Below the pieces are notes generated by a model. That model made no database searches and was not told the origin of the DNA. It saw nothing but the letters and a program-made list of their open reading frames with translations. DNA of 64,000 nucleotides. It comes from Brachionus plicatilis (taxonomy: Eukaryota > Rotifera > Eurotatoria > Ploima > Brachionidae). Position 1 is the stretch's first letter. Every line of letters begins with the position of its first letter. Location: contig QEOQ01000559.1 of assembly GCA_010279815.1 (NCBI GenBank), positions 264,776 to 328,775 of the forward strand, in the 5' to 3' direction. Position numbers and translations under genes: made by a program. This document shows positions 39,936-53,600 of the stretch, piece after piece.

Positions 39936-41661
39936 TTAGGATTGAGTAAGTGCTGATGGCTGAGTTGGTGGTAGAATGTGTCCTCCCTTGCGAGACAAAA
40001 TAGAAATTTCGGTCTTTAGAGCTTCTATTTCCTGTGCTTGTAGCTGAACCAACGTATGCAATCTTCTACGCTCTTCGATCTCTTTTTTCGAAGTGCTAGT
40101 CATTTCCTGTCCCAAACTTCTCTGCTTATTGTCCAACACACTCTCCAGTTTCTTGCTGTCTGTCAACAACTCGACCATTTCGTTAATCCTTGTCGTATTT
40201 GCCTTCAACAACTCAATAGACTCATCCTTTTCTGAGTTAATCTTGTCCAGCCATTCGCGCATAACTCTCTCATGCTCAAATTCATTCTCTGCCATTCTTT
40301 GCTTCAACTCTTCAATTTGCTGATTGACAGCAATCAGTTCGATCTTTTCCAAGTCGACAATTTTTCCGTACTTGTCTATCATCATTTTGTTGCACAGCTC
40401 GTCCAGTCTGCCCACATACTGGTCCATTTTTTTCTTGTCCCTGATCAACTCCACATGTCTTTCCTTCAAATTTTTGAACAATTTCTTCTCGGCCGCCTTC
40501 TCCACCTCTAGTTCTTTGATTCGCGTCTGCAGCCTGTCCAAATTGTTGGCGTCAAACGCAAGAGCCTGTGACAAATCAGACGGAAATCGGCCTTTGTTCA
40601 AAAATTGAATCTTGGCCAAGCGCATAATCACCACAATGTCCAAATCGTTGATCTTTTTTTGTTTTTCTTTTTGAAAATTTTCCAATTCTTGCTGCGCTTG
40701 TCTCAGACCATTCTCGACTATTTTTCCTCTTTTGATCAAACCATCTTGGTCTTTTTTAAACTGTTCAAAAATTTTCTTCTCCTCAGCAATCTGCTCCTCA
40801 AAGTCCAAGCGTTTTTCTCTCAGCTGACAGACCTGGTCGTACAATTCTTGCCTCAAGCCAGAAGGACAAATGTCCAAGTCGAGTTGTTCACGGCCCTCGG
40901 CCTCACTGTCATCGTCATCAAAGTCTTCGTCCTCGTCATCATCATCCTCGTCCTCGGACTCTTCCTCGGACTCTTCCTCTTCGTCTTCACCTTCCATTTT
41001 TTTCTTTCGCTTTATCTTTCGCTTGTAAACCTTGTTCAAAAAGTCTCCGTATTTGGTCTCATCGTGGCTCATTTGAACAAAACTCTGGTACAAATGCTTT
41101 AGTCCTTCATCTAACTTTTCAATGTCTTTTTTTTTGAGATCAAGTTTGGATTGAGTCTCGGCCAGTTTGCTCTGCATTTCGATGTGCTCATCTTTTTTCA
41201 TGGACAACTTTTGTTCCAATTCATTTTCTGTCTTTTCAAAGTCTTTTAAAAGCAAAAACTCTTCAAATATGGTGACGTGACGCAAATCGGCCTTTTTCAT
41301 GTAAATGGAAATGCGCGCCTTGTCGTGTCGCAGCACCTTTAATTCAGCGTCAAAAAGCTGGATTTTTTCCTCAATTGATTTGATGAGCTGCTTTTGCTCG
41401 TAGTGCAGACGTATTTCTTTAGCCTGGGCCGATTGTTTCATCAAGCTGGACATGGTTTCTTTATTGTGCCACAGTTTTTTTAGGCCATCAAAGTTTGTGC
41501 TTCTCTTTTCGACATGTTTTGTGTCAATTTTTTTTACCTGTGCTGTGCCTCCAAAGCCACCGAAACCACCCGAACCGGATTCTTCATCATTTGACTTGTT
41601 TTGTCTGCTCTCCAGTTCTTTCTTAAATTCAATCAGTTTTTCTCTAGTGTGCTCATACTTT
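39936..41661 (-). CDS. CFAP44: CFAP44 exon 10 (C-terminal coiled coil, stop codon)
   Basis: Acceptor TGTTTTAAG before 41661. It completes a split codon and reads KYEHTREKLIEFKKE, a Gly/Phe-rich linker (GSGGFGGFGGTAQ), then about 500 residues of coiled coil with an acidic Glu/Asp run. It contains the conserved LDICPSGL block and ends at ALTQS. Confidence 0.93.
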
Positions 41662-44600
41662 CTTAAAACAATAAAATGTTACGGATTGATGATGTATCAA
41701 TTCATCGAAAAACTAACGGGTCATGCATAAGTAAATGGACAAAAGTTAAGTTAACTTGCCCGATCATGCAAATGATCAGGTGATCCTCTATATTAATATG
41801 GGTGGTATTTAAACTATCACTATTTTAAATAGAAATCGTCACTAAATTTAATCAATATTTGTCACTAATTTTAATGTAAATCATCACTATTTTTTATTGA
41901 AAACATCACTAAAAATTATCACTATTTTTGACAAAAATAATCACTATTTTACAAAAATACCATCACTAATTTTGCTGTAAATCATCACTATTTATAATAA
42001 AAATCTAACTATTATTAATAAAAGTTAAACCTAAATAAATGGCTTAAAGTACCAATTTTATAAAGATGACTAATTATGGAATAAGAAATCAAATAATTGA
42101 ACATTATGCAAGAAAGAATTTTATTAGTGATCAGAATCTATTAATAATAAAATTTTTTGCAAAAACAAATAATATAAGTTTGTATTTTTGAATCTTTTTA
42201 TTAAATTTAAAATGTCTATTAAATTGATAATTAAAGAAATACAAAAATAAAAGAGATGGTGGTTTATTTTTCTGTGTAATGAATGACCATCTGAGCGAAG
42301 AATATCAAATAACTGCAGGTGTTCCTCAAGGCTCAGTAATTAGTCCTCTTTTATTTAGTATATATATTAATGACATCCCCGAAAAAAACAAAACAAATAA
42401 TGAATACTCTCTGCTTTTCGCAGATGATCTAGTAACATTCTTCATTTACAACAAAAAGGGGAACCTAGAAAATAAGATTAATAAATACCTCAACGAACTA
42501 GAACAATGGCTTATTAAATGGAAAATGAAGATATCAGTTGAAAAGTCGTGTTCAGTAGTCTTTTCCAGGTACAGAAAAGAGAGTGATAATCTAAACTTAA
42601 AAATTTATGGAAACAGAATAATGAGCCAAAAAGAAATCAAATTTCTTGGTATTAAATTTGATTCTAAGTTAAATTTTAATATACTGGTAGACGAAATTAA
42701 AGAACGCTGCAATAATAGGCTAAATATTATTGAGATATTGTCAAACAAAAAATGGGGTCTTAATCAAAACACACTAGGAAATCTTTATAAATCCTTAGTC
42801 GGATCAATTTTAGACTATTCTTTTCCTTGGTTAAATTCATTTTCAGAAAATAATATCAAAAAACTACAAGCAATTCAGAATACAGCAGTCAGATCTATTC
42901 TTAAGTTAAAATATGATACTCCATCCAACATCGTGCATCATGAGGCTTTTAATAAACTAAAATTACTAACAGTCTCGAATCGGCTTTTTGAATTGAGTGA
43001 GAGATATGTTGGGACAGGACTGAGTCATTCTATTCCATTGGTTGTAAGACTGGTGAAGGAATACAAAGAAGGTTTCGAATCAAGGTATATTGAATACCCA
43101 ACTCCATTGAGTAATTGCTACCTTACTATTTCTTCTTTTTTTCCTGAAACTTGAACTATTTAAACATGTGCAACCTGTAACAATCCATTCCTATTTATGT
43201 CTTTTCAACTTTCAATTTTTTAGCTTATTTACTTTATTTCGATTCTTTTTTTTTATCTCATTTTATTAACTTAAATTTTATTTTTATTTTTATTTTATTT
43301 TTTTTATTATTTTTTAACTTATTCTGAAGGAGCTCTAGCTCGGTACAGAAAACAAATAAATAAATAAATAAAAAAGGTTAATTAGCAAAAAGAAAATCAA
43401 GCAATTATTGAGTCAAGATGCAAGCGAGGCTCTTCGATTTCGCTTGCATCACCCGATGTATCATCATCGCTGTAGTACGTTGGAACACAAGAGTCAGAAG
43501 TTGTTGACATTTTTTGAAATATATTTATCAAAATCAATTGGTACGAGTACTTTTCAGACTTGATTTTAAGTCACAAGTCTTAAGTCTTAAGTCAAGTCAA
43601 GTCAATGATTTAATTTGATAAATCCATATTTGATACCAATAAAGTAGTTGCTTCCAAATTCCTGGCTGTTAATCTTAACCCATGTGGTTTGTTAATGTAA
43701 CCAGATTATGAATAAAATTCTTACAACTGGTCCAAATGAAGCAGATGTTTTGAAATTTTTGTGCAAATCATAACTTTGACTTAAATTTTTGTGACTTAGA
43801 CATAAAACTGTGACTTAAAACAAGTCTGGTACTTTTATTTATATATAAGAGCACAAAGTTTGACCTTGATAACACTAATTTAGGTAATTTAGCAATAATT
43901 AATAGTGATATGTTCTATTTTTAGGCTAATATGTCTATAATTAGAATCGATATCCATATTTAAAGTGAGCTTTTAAATAATTTGATTGATCAATAATTAA
44001 TTTGACTATGTTATCTATTCTCTGACCGAGAATCATTATTTAAAGTATGTATATATATTTTTTTTATACATGTTGATAAAAATAGTTACGATTTCCATTA
44101 AAAATAGTGACGGTTCAATATTGCCCCTATTAATATTTGTAAACTACAGTCGACTCTCTTTAATCCGAAAATACCGAAAATAGCCATTACGGATTAAGTT
44201 TTACGGATTATCTTTAATCCGTAAAACAAGTGTGACTATTCTAAGTCACACTTGTTAAAATCTTTACAAGTTTCAAAAAAAATTTGAACTTGATCTATTG
44301 CCTGCTTTGCTTGTTTGTAACTTACAGATACAGGTTCTTGATCGATTACCTCAACTTCGTCATCACAGTTTTGATTGTTTTTTGAACAATTTCAATTGTA
44401 TCTTGATCTGTTAGGGCCTCGCCCTCGCAAATTTAGAATTTTAATTTTTTTTGTTACGAATGACAAAATAAACCGAACTAAAATTACGAATAAAAGTATT
44501 GGAAAGGGGGTAGGGACCGGAGAAAAACGTCCGAAAGCCTAAATTTACGAATAAAGGAGTTTCGGATTAAAGCGAGTCGACTGTACTAAATATTAGCTAT

Positions 44601-47600
44601 TAAATTACAAAAAAAAAATTTAAAAGGGACCTTCTGTATCTGAACGAGAGGCTTTTTGAAAAGCAGTCAAAATTATGGTTTCACAAATGACAAAATCCGA
44701 TCTTGTGGCGCACTTTACAAAGCAAGGAATCGCTCCAAGCACAATATATAATGTGATCAACCGTATTCAAATAGGAGATCTATTTCTTTCTGCTAGTAAA
44801 TTTTTTTTTAACTCCTAGTTAAAAAAAATTAATTAAAGATAGCTAAATTTTTAAACATAATAGGTAAATTTTTTTTTATGCTTCGTAAAAAATTGAATAA
44901 TGAACTACTTGATTAATTAACTTGAAAAATGATATATAAACAAATAATTGATAACTTCAGGCAAGCTACTCCTTTGGAAAATTCGTTTCAAGAGTAAAAC
45001 GTTTTATCCAATGTTATAAATAGTGAAAACTTATCAAATCCTTTACAATTAGATGAACCGATTGATTTAAATTTTGGTCAAAATTATTAAACTGATTCAC
45101 AAAAATCTTCAAATGGTCCAAAACGTCGTGGCAGTCATCGTGGTTCTACAACTATAAAAAGAAATACAGAAAATAGTTCTGTCAGAAAATCAAAAAGAGA
45201 GCGAAAAAACTAAAATTGATATTTCCTTATGAAATTTTTATATTTTTTGTCGGTACTTAGCTTAATTTTTTTATTCTCCTTTTCAACTTTAGTATGAATA
45301 AAATTTTGTAAAAATATTTATGGTTATTTTTTTATACTTTTATTTATGCTATCATAAACATAATTTTAATAGCAGGTGAAAAAAAAATTGCTAGCAGAAG
45401 AAATAACGTCCTTCAAATTGGCGATCCTCTACTAAATTTTCTTAATCTTTTTAAAGATTGAAAAATAATTAAGTATGTACAAAGTTATGGTCTTTTTTAG
45501 GTTTTTGTGCATTCAATTCGAGCATCTATATCCATGAATGCATGAATAATCGCCTTCTCCCATTTATACATGAGTATCATCAAGATCTTGACTACGTTTT
45601 TTGGCCTGACTTAGCATCTGCTCACTTTTCTATTCTAAGCACAACATGGATGAACGAAAATGTAATTTATGTGACCAATTTATGAAACCCGCCAAATGTC
45701 CCTCTAGCGCCTCCAATCAAATTTTTGGAATTGTTTAAGTGAAAAAGTATACGAGGGAAGTTGGCAAGCCTGAATTGAGCAACAGCTGATTAACCGTATT
45801 AAATTGAAGTTGAAGGAATTAGACTTAAATTTTGTGAAATCCCTTATGGTGAGGGTCAAATCAAAGCTCAGAAAAATCGGCCACGGTAAAGTTTTCTCAT
45901 TATTTAAAAATCATAATTCTATTAAAAAATAATTCTTTACAAAAAAAAATAAAAACAGAACTTAACATCATTTTTTGAGATATTCGCTTTTAATTTTTGT
46001 CCATTTACTTATGCATCACCCGTTAATTCATAGAAAATTAACAAAATCAAAAAAAACTCATAGAACAAATTTTGGTAGAAAAATATTTCATAAAAATTAT
46101 GTTAATAACTTTAATAGAAAAATTTAAAGCTTAAATTAATTTAAATTTTTTTACGAAAAATTTTTTGATGTATTTAAGTTTTATCAACTCTTGAAATAAT
46201 TTTTCTTATTTCGATTAAAATTTTCGTTTTTTGTAGATTAAAGGAAAATTTTAAATTTTTTTTCAATTTGATGTCAATGAAAAAATTAAAAGAAATTATT
46301 TTTCCCTTAAAAAAATTCTATGAAAATAATGAAATAAATGTTCTACGAGAAAAAAAATCTATGAATTGAATATTCACCTACAGATTGATAGATTATTGCT
46401 AAAAATTATTAAAAAATAATTTTAAAAAATTTTGTATTAAATTTCATTAAAAAAATAATTTTTGACTGCGACTTCTTCTAGTAAATATACAGTATCATCT
46501 AAAAATTATTTTTAACTACCAAATGTCTTACTGATGTATCATATAAATAATGATAACGAAGGAGTTTTAGGAATCCGTCTTAAAATTTTTCGTAAAATTT
46601 TCCTTTTTAATATTTTTACCTCTGTATAGTATAAAATAATTTTAGTCAAAAATAAAGATTGAATATTTAGATTTTAAAATTAATTGACTTTTTAATTGAT
46701 AATAATCTAAAAATATATGATAATTAATTAAACTAAAAATAAAATTACAATTTGATCAAAGATTAATGCATGAAGCTTACAATAGTTTTATTAATTATGC
46801 TTTTTTGTATGATTTTTATGCTTCTGCTCACGTTCACAAGTGTTAAAAAAATTACCGTTATTTAGCAATTTTATTATTTTTGTTTATTAGTTAATAATTC
46901 CTTTTTGAAAAAAAAATTTAATTTAATTATGACGCTTTTTAATTATTATTTATGTAACACCGCCCTAACAAGGGAAAAATATTAAGAAGGAAGAATAAAA
47001 AAGGGTAAAAATATAAATTACCTATATAACTAGTATTTTCTAATATTACTCTATTTTATTTGAAAGTATCCTAGTATATTTTTACTAATTATTTATTATT
47101 TTATTTATTATTATTTATTTATTTCATTGAACCGCTTTAAGGCGATATCAAGTCGAAAAAAGAAAAAAATTAAATAGTTTATAAATTCAAATTTAAAATA
47201 TTTTTTTCTAATGAACAGTTAATTAGAGAACTTTCCAAGTGACATGAAAATATGTAAAAAATTAATTTTATAAGATTAAACAATCCAAGTGTGAAAAATT
47301 TAACGAGTCAAAAATTGAAATGACAATATCATATACAAAATAAAAAAGCTTTTTATTTATAGATCCTTAAAAAAATTCGAAATTTTAAGAAATTAATTAT
47401 TTTAAAACAGAAACTCTTAAAGAATTTATATTTTATTATTATCTAGTATGAGAATTATATAAATGAAAGATGAGTTAAAAAAATGTAAAGACGACCCAAA
47501 TTACATATGAGCAGATCTCATAAAATAAAATAAATATAAACAATCAAAAAATAAAATTATTGGATTTTTCTTTAATTTTTTTTAATAATAAAATATCGAG

Positions 47601-50600
47601 AGATTATGCACATCATTAGCAGACTTTGACAAGTTGATGCAACTTTGAATGTTGCAACACGTTGCATTTACGAAACTAATTTTAATATTTTAGCAAAAAA
47701 GTTAATCAATTTTCAATAATTTTTTAATTCAATTTTATCATTTAACCTGATTATAAGCTTTGTCTAAAAAGATTAATTTTACATTAATACAAAAAAGGTT
47801 TTCTAAATTTTAACAAAAAATTAAGCGCTTGAAAGAAAAAAGACTTTGATATAATTTGGCAAAATAAAGTAAATTTTACATTTTTACATTTCCATTTTTT
47901 AAAATTTTTTGTGCAAAATTTCATTAAATTTTATTTTTAATTTTGGTATCTAAATAAATTGGAAGAGTTTTTTTTTATTTTCTGAAATATTGCACAAAAA
48001 ATCTAAAAATATGAAAATGTAAAAATGTAAAATTATTTTCATTTTGCCTATAATTTCAAGCAATAGACAATTCTCCTCAAGCTTAATTTCAAGTCATTTT
48101 AATTTTTTTTATTTAGTTTAATTAGAGGCTTTAAATTTTACTTACTGTTCAGGTATTTCTTCTAGGCTCATAGTAGGTCTTTGGATTGGCGTTGCTTGCT
48201 CTTGACCAAGAATGTACTGAATTTGTTCAATTCGATCAATAGCTGTGTTGATTTCGTCTACTAATTGCTTCTTTTTGTCTCTAAGTGAAAGGCATCTTTT
48301 ATTAAAAATCATCTGGTTATTATTGATCTAAAAAAAGTTAAAAAAAAATTTAAAAAATCATTTTTTTTTAATTAAATTTAATTTACAAATTTTTTGATCA
48401 ACATTAGTCTTTCAACAGCTTTAAAAACATTCATGCGATCATTTTCAGACACCACATAGTCATCACTAGATTTGAGCTTAAAATCCCCAATTGTCTCCTC
48501 AGCATTTTTAATGTTAGCCAAATCTTCGGGATTTTCATAGCCATCTGGTAGCTTTGACTTCATTAACTCTTGCCATTCACGCTTTCTTTTCAGTCTCTTA
48601 TTGCGTCGCTCTTCCATTTTCTTAAGAGCCCTCTCCACTTTTGCAGCAGTATTGCCGTGCAACTTGCCAAATATTTTTTTCATTTGGTCCATTATGCTTT
48701 GACCTTGGAGCAAGCTGCTCTCGCTTTCTTCCGACTTAACATCCAAGATACCTAAATCGAAATAAAATTATCCAAACTGCTATTTTTTTCTTAACAATGT
48801 TAAGCTAATCAAAGATATACAAGAGCATTATTTATTAAGCTAATTTTGTAGATAGAATAATTATAGATTTAAGCAATTTTGGCTATTCTAGAGTCATACT
48901 GTAAATGTCATCAAAACTAGATCTTGAACTAGTATTGTCATTTTCTAAAACATTAGTTATTTCTACTTTTTCATCTAGTTCTCTAGTTTTTAAATCTTCT
49001 AAATTTAAACCTTGGTTTTCGGCATTTAAAATTTCCGATACTTAAAAGAAAAAAATAAAAAATTTTATTTTCAAAAAAAATCTTTGAATATTGGAATTAT
49101 TTTAAGCATCCAAAAAAAGAAAAAAATTTTATTCATAACTTGTTATTGTTTAATATTGTGTCTTAACTACTAAAAAATCTTTTTCAATTTAAATTTTGTC
49201 AAAAATTAAGAAATAATCGAATGAATAAATTTTTCTGTATGTAAATCAAATTTTAAAAGATAGATTTAAAATCAGAATAAGATTTGAGGGTTAAATAATT
49301 TAAGACTAAAATTTTTTTAAGAAAACCAAGTAAAAGCTTGAAAACTCTTTTAAAATTGATTCTTATTATCAACTAATAAATTGAACTAAAACATTAAACC
49401 TAAAGCCTTTTCCTTGTCGCTAATTTTTCCAACATTAATAGATTAAAAAAATCTAAATTAATAAAATTTAAAAAAAATCCTGTTATAATTGGTCGTTATT
49501 CGATTTTATGTGAACTAGGAAAAGGCAAAGCCATCGTTTATAATCTACGGATGATAATAACCTGTATTTTTCTAATAATTAGTTTCTGACAAAAAAAAAT
49601 TAGTATAAATTTTGTCAGAACTAAATAAAAAAAATTTAATTGTGAACAAAATATTTAGTTTATGAAAAAAAAAAAAAATGGCTAAATTCAATTAGTTTCA
49701 TACCAAAATAATTTTATTTTTATTAAATTTATTGAACATTCTTATTGTAGTGAAAAAGTCTGTAAAAAGGCTTCAAGTTACCTTTATGGTGGAAAGGCAG
49801 TAATAAAGCGTCTTGGCCATTAAAAAAGGTATGTAATAACTGAAAAGGATTTTACAAATTTTATTAATTAATCATGATTTTATTTACATGATATTTTAAA
49901 AATTAAAATCAGCAACTTTTGAATTTTTAATGGAATCATTAAAGAACGTGTACTTTTTGTTACTTTTTAAAAAATTAACATTGCTTTGATATTATTGCTC
50001 TAGTCATGAGCCAGAAGTTGGTTGAAATGCAAAACCAAAAAATGTCTTGAAAAAAATGAAAGATCTAGATGAAAGGATCAAAACATATATTGTAATATTT
50101 TTTTAATAATAGAGAAAATATTTATTTTTTCGTAAGCAATCACTTGACATGTCATGTCAAGTTTATTTTCATATTTAAATTTTTAAAATGCCTCTTTTTA
50201 ATGAACTTTAATAGGTTTAAATATTTTAATAGATTTTAATGAAAACTAAGTTCTTAAGGCAAAAAAAAATTACTGTTTTAAAATTTAAAAATTTATTTAA
50301 GTGTAAATATAAAATTATTTCAGTTTGATTGAATGGATATAAAAGTTATAAATTTGAATTAACTTAATCCTAATTATTTAAATTATTGATTGTTTTTGTT
50401 AAATAAATAAGAGATCAATTATTTTGATATTAATTTGATAAAGAACCATTATTAGACTTAACATGTCTAGTAATGTTTAGCATTTATTTCTTATAAATTA
50501 TCAAAATCATTAGATTAATTTAGTTTTAAAATTTTAAATGATCCTTTTGGTCTTAAAATTTGATATGAAACTTAAATTTGCCGATTTTTTTCATGTAATA

Positions 50601-53600
50601 AATAATTAAAGTGACAAAAAAATAATTAAAGTGACAAAAAGAAATAAAATTTGACTAATTACTGAGAACTAATTTATTTAGACAATAAAAAATTATTTTT
50701 AAACTAATTAGTTTTAACAATATTTTTATCAGAAAATAATTATTCCTGAAATACAGGTAATATTTTCTCAAAATCTACCAGCTCAGCTTGATAATGTTTA
50801 TGTCGACAACATTAAGAAATGATAAAGTTGTGACATGCTATTGAAAAATAGAGAATACTTTTACTGAGTTTAATAAATAAAAACAGTAATTTTTTTAAAA
50901 TAATTTTTGGTACTTTTATAATCGAAATATGGTTTAAAAAATTATTGTGTTTGTTAAAAATAAAAAAAAATTATAAAAATAATATTAAAAATATGGTTTT
51001 TCGATTAAATTTGTCGTATGATTTACTATTTATGGAATAATCATATTATGGCTTTCTTCTAAAGCCTTTAATAAACTAAAAATAAAGCTATATTTTTGTA
51101 TTAGAAATTTTTTTATCAAAAAAATGTGATGAATGTTAAATGATCACATTTTTTAAAAAATATAAATTCAAATTTGAATAAATATTAGCTAGAAATGTGA
51201 AATTTTTGATAATTTTTGCTATAAAAAATAAAAATTTTGACAAAAATTAAATTTTAATTTATAACAATTTAGAAGTAGTCTAAACAAAAAAAATACCTTG
51301 TGCATCCAGATTCTCTTTAGTTTTTTGTTTTTCCAGTAACTTGGCCAAATACTGATTTTCTAGTTCAGCCTTATAAGCTTCCATGTCTTTGGGCAGAGCG
51401 ACTGTTCGGAACGTGGACACATTGACACTTTTGTCAAATGAATGAACAACAACATGGTCACAATCAATCGCATCTTTAAATTTAGACTGCACCTTTTCCA
51501 ACATTAATCGGCACTTTTCAGACTGCCAGGCAAGCTCACGATAGGTGAGATCAATTTTCTCATTTATTTGTTTGATCACATGTTCTTTGATTGTTTCTTC
51601 GAGCATAAACTCGTCTCTACTTAGCTTGAGCCGTGGCACCAGTTGGTCATTTTTGGTAGTCAAGTCTTTGAAGAGTTTTCTCAGGCCATTTATTTTTTGT
51701 CTCATATCGGCCTTTTTGCCTTCAGCTATAGCAATCATTTTGTCATATTCAGACTTTTGCTTGGCTTGTTCAATGCTATACGCAGACGAATCATCAATAT
51801 CGACAGCTTCTTTAACTCCACTTTTGCACTCAACTCTAATTTTTTCTTTTCTAGCTTTTTCTAGATCTTCAGTTGATGAATTGAACAATATTCCGAATAT
51901 GTTGCTGTCAGCACCAATGGAGAACAAAAATTTTTCATCATAGCTCAAGCAAATATTGGTCACGTGACCATAATCGTTGTCATGGTAACCAAATGACCAA
52001 TAGTGTTTCATGTCTTCAATTTTTTTTGATTCTTCCATTGGACTTACCCGAAGAACTCCATTTTTTTCACCCATGATCGAATATTTTTTAGATTTGCTAG
52101 AATTATTTTTTAAATTTTTAATTTAATTTTTGGGTTGAAATATGGACATAATTTTTTTTATTCAAATTTTTCAAAGTTCTTTTTTAGAAAATCACCAGAT
52201 TTTTTTAATAATTAGTAATTTTTTGAATCCTGAATCTTTGGCATTTAATTGATGGAACCTAAATTTCTTTGGAATTTATTTTGAACTTTTTCATTTGAAC
52301 TGATTCTAATTGATCTGTATTCATTTTTTAAAATTTTTTTTTCTATCTGATTTGAGTTGTGAACAAATATTAAATTTTTTATTTTATTCATTTATTTTAA
52401 ATTAAATTAAAAAAATAGCCAGATCTTGTTGTGATCAAGATATCTAAAATGAATCAAAAGATAGAAAAACGAAGAATTCAATTAAATTTTCGTAGAAACA
52501 TGGAAAAAATTAAACAAACAAAAATTCAAGTAAAAAAATATGAATTAAATTTAGTAGACTTTTTAATATAAAAAAAATTACGATAAAAGAGAATAGTTAT
52601 TAATTTACTAATATCAAGATTAATTTAGATAACTAATATTTTTTGAAATTAGTTTTGTTAGACTGGAATTTTGAACAAAAATAAATTTTTATATTTCCTT
52701 TTATTTTTTTGTTTCTAGTCTACCCCACAACGCCATATAATTTTATTTTACAAATATTTTAATCCTGAAGTGTCAGTTTTTAGCGTAATTTAATAAACAT
52801 CAATAAAAGAAAAATGATAAAATTCTTGTTGTGATGATTCAAAGACTCTACTTTGCCTTAGAAAATTAATAAACTTAAATGATCCAAAAGATTAATTAGA
52901 AAACAGCAATGGATATTTATGTGATTTAAAAATTATTTTTAGAACTTGTTTTAGTTAATATTCAATTATAGGACACCTGTCATATATTTAATTAAATGTC
53001 ACAAAAAAAAGAATTAATTTTCACTTAAAAAATTTTCTATCAAATTTACCGGATTTTAAGTAATTACACGTAAAATTGCCAGAAATTACGTAAATTTTTG
53101 TAAAAAGTAAAAATTCCAAAAAATACTATATTTTTTGAGAATTTTGACATTTTTTGATTTTTTTAAAATTTTTTGTACCTGAATTCGAAAAAAAGAAATT
53201 ACTTTTTTTCACGTAATTTTACGTGAAATTTTATTTAATAGTGGTAATTTTTAGTAAAAAAAAGTAAATTTTGTACAAATTTTAAAAAAGCTAATTTTAA
53301 ACAATATTCTACTACGTGATTTCACGTAAAATTACGTAAAAATAGTTTATCATAGCAGTACTGTAAATAATTTAAAACGAATTCACAACTTTTATTAATA
53401 CTAAAGTAGTGGCCAGACTTAAGTGTTTTCTGCTTGTACAGTATTTTTTAAAATAAGTAATAAGTCTTTAGTAATATTGATTTAAAAAATATTGATATTC
53501 ATGTATATTTTCATTAAACAGTTGACTTTAAATTTTTTAAAGGGTCTCAAAGCATTTAATTTAAATTTTGATCTTCCACTTTAAAATTAAAATCTTAAAT

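Larger units (their letters stand above)
41791..44135. mobile_element. TIR element with ATCACTA subterminal repeats
   Basis: Left TATTAATATGGGTGGTATTT with ACTATCACTATTTTAAATAG is mirrored at 44060-44135 (CTATTTTTAATGG, GGGGCAATATTG, TATTAAT on the reverse strand). Between 41810 and 42000 ATCACTA(A/T)TTT recurs about ten times. The interior holds a LINE insertion, a short ORF (43397-43510) and a MITE. Superfamily not determined. Confidence 0.65.
41716..46023 (+). mobile_element. Mariner/Tc1-like element, interrupted by other elements
   Basis: Left end ACGGGTCATGCATAAGTAAA and right end (reverse strand) ACGGGTGATGCATAAGTAAA form inverted repeats of about 30 bp. TA lies on each side (41714-41715 and 46024-46025). 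Transposase pieces on the plus strand are an N-terminal helix-turn-helix at 44680-44775 (KSDLVAHFTKQGIAPSTIYN) and the catalytic end at 45550-45890 (DYVFWPDLASAHF, then NENVIYV, PPN). They are separated by an inserted element. The transposase has stops and is inactive. Confidence 0.82.
41662..48145 (-). other. CFAP44 intron 9, filled by nested transposons
   Basis: 6484 bp. 41716-46023 is a mariner-like element with other elements inserted. 46024-48145 is AT-rich without genes apart from a LINE 3' terminus at 47100-47165. The donor is GTAAGT and the acceptor TTTTAAG. Confidence 0.88.

Noticed and set aside
40093..41102. Long plus-strand ORFs opposite CFAP44 exon 10
   Set aside because: They are antisense shadows of a coiled-coil coding exon. 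The minus-strand frame has family-specific motifs and consistent splice phases.
39936..41453. Treating the coiled-coil ORF as its own gene starting at MSSLMKQ
   Set aside because: The frame extends upstream to a good acceptor at 41661 and joins the CFAP44 exons in phase. The LDICPSGL block is a CFAP44 C-terminal hallmark.
48378..48746. Separate 122-residue gene
   Set aside because: Its apparent start is a TTG, not an ATG. The flanking acceptor and donor place it as CFAP44 exon 8.
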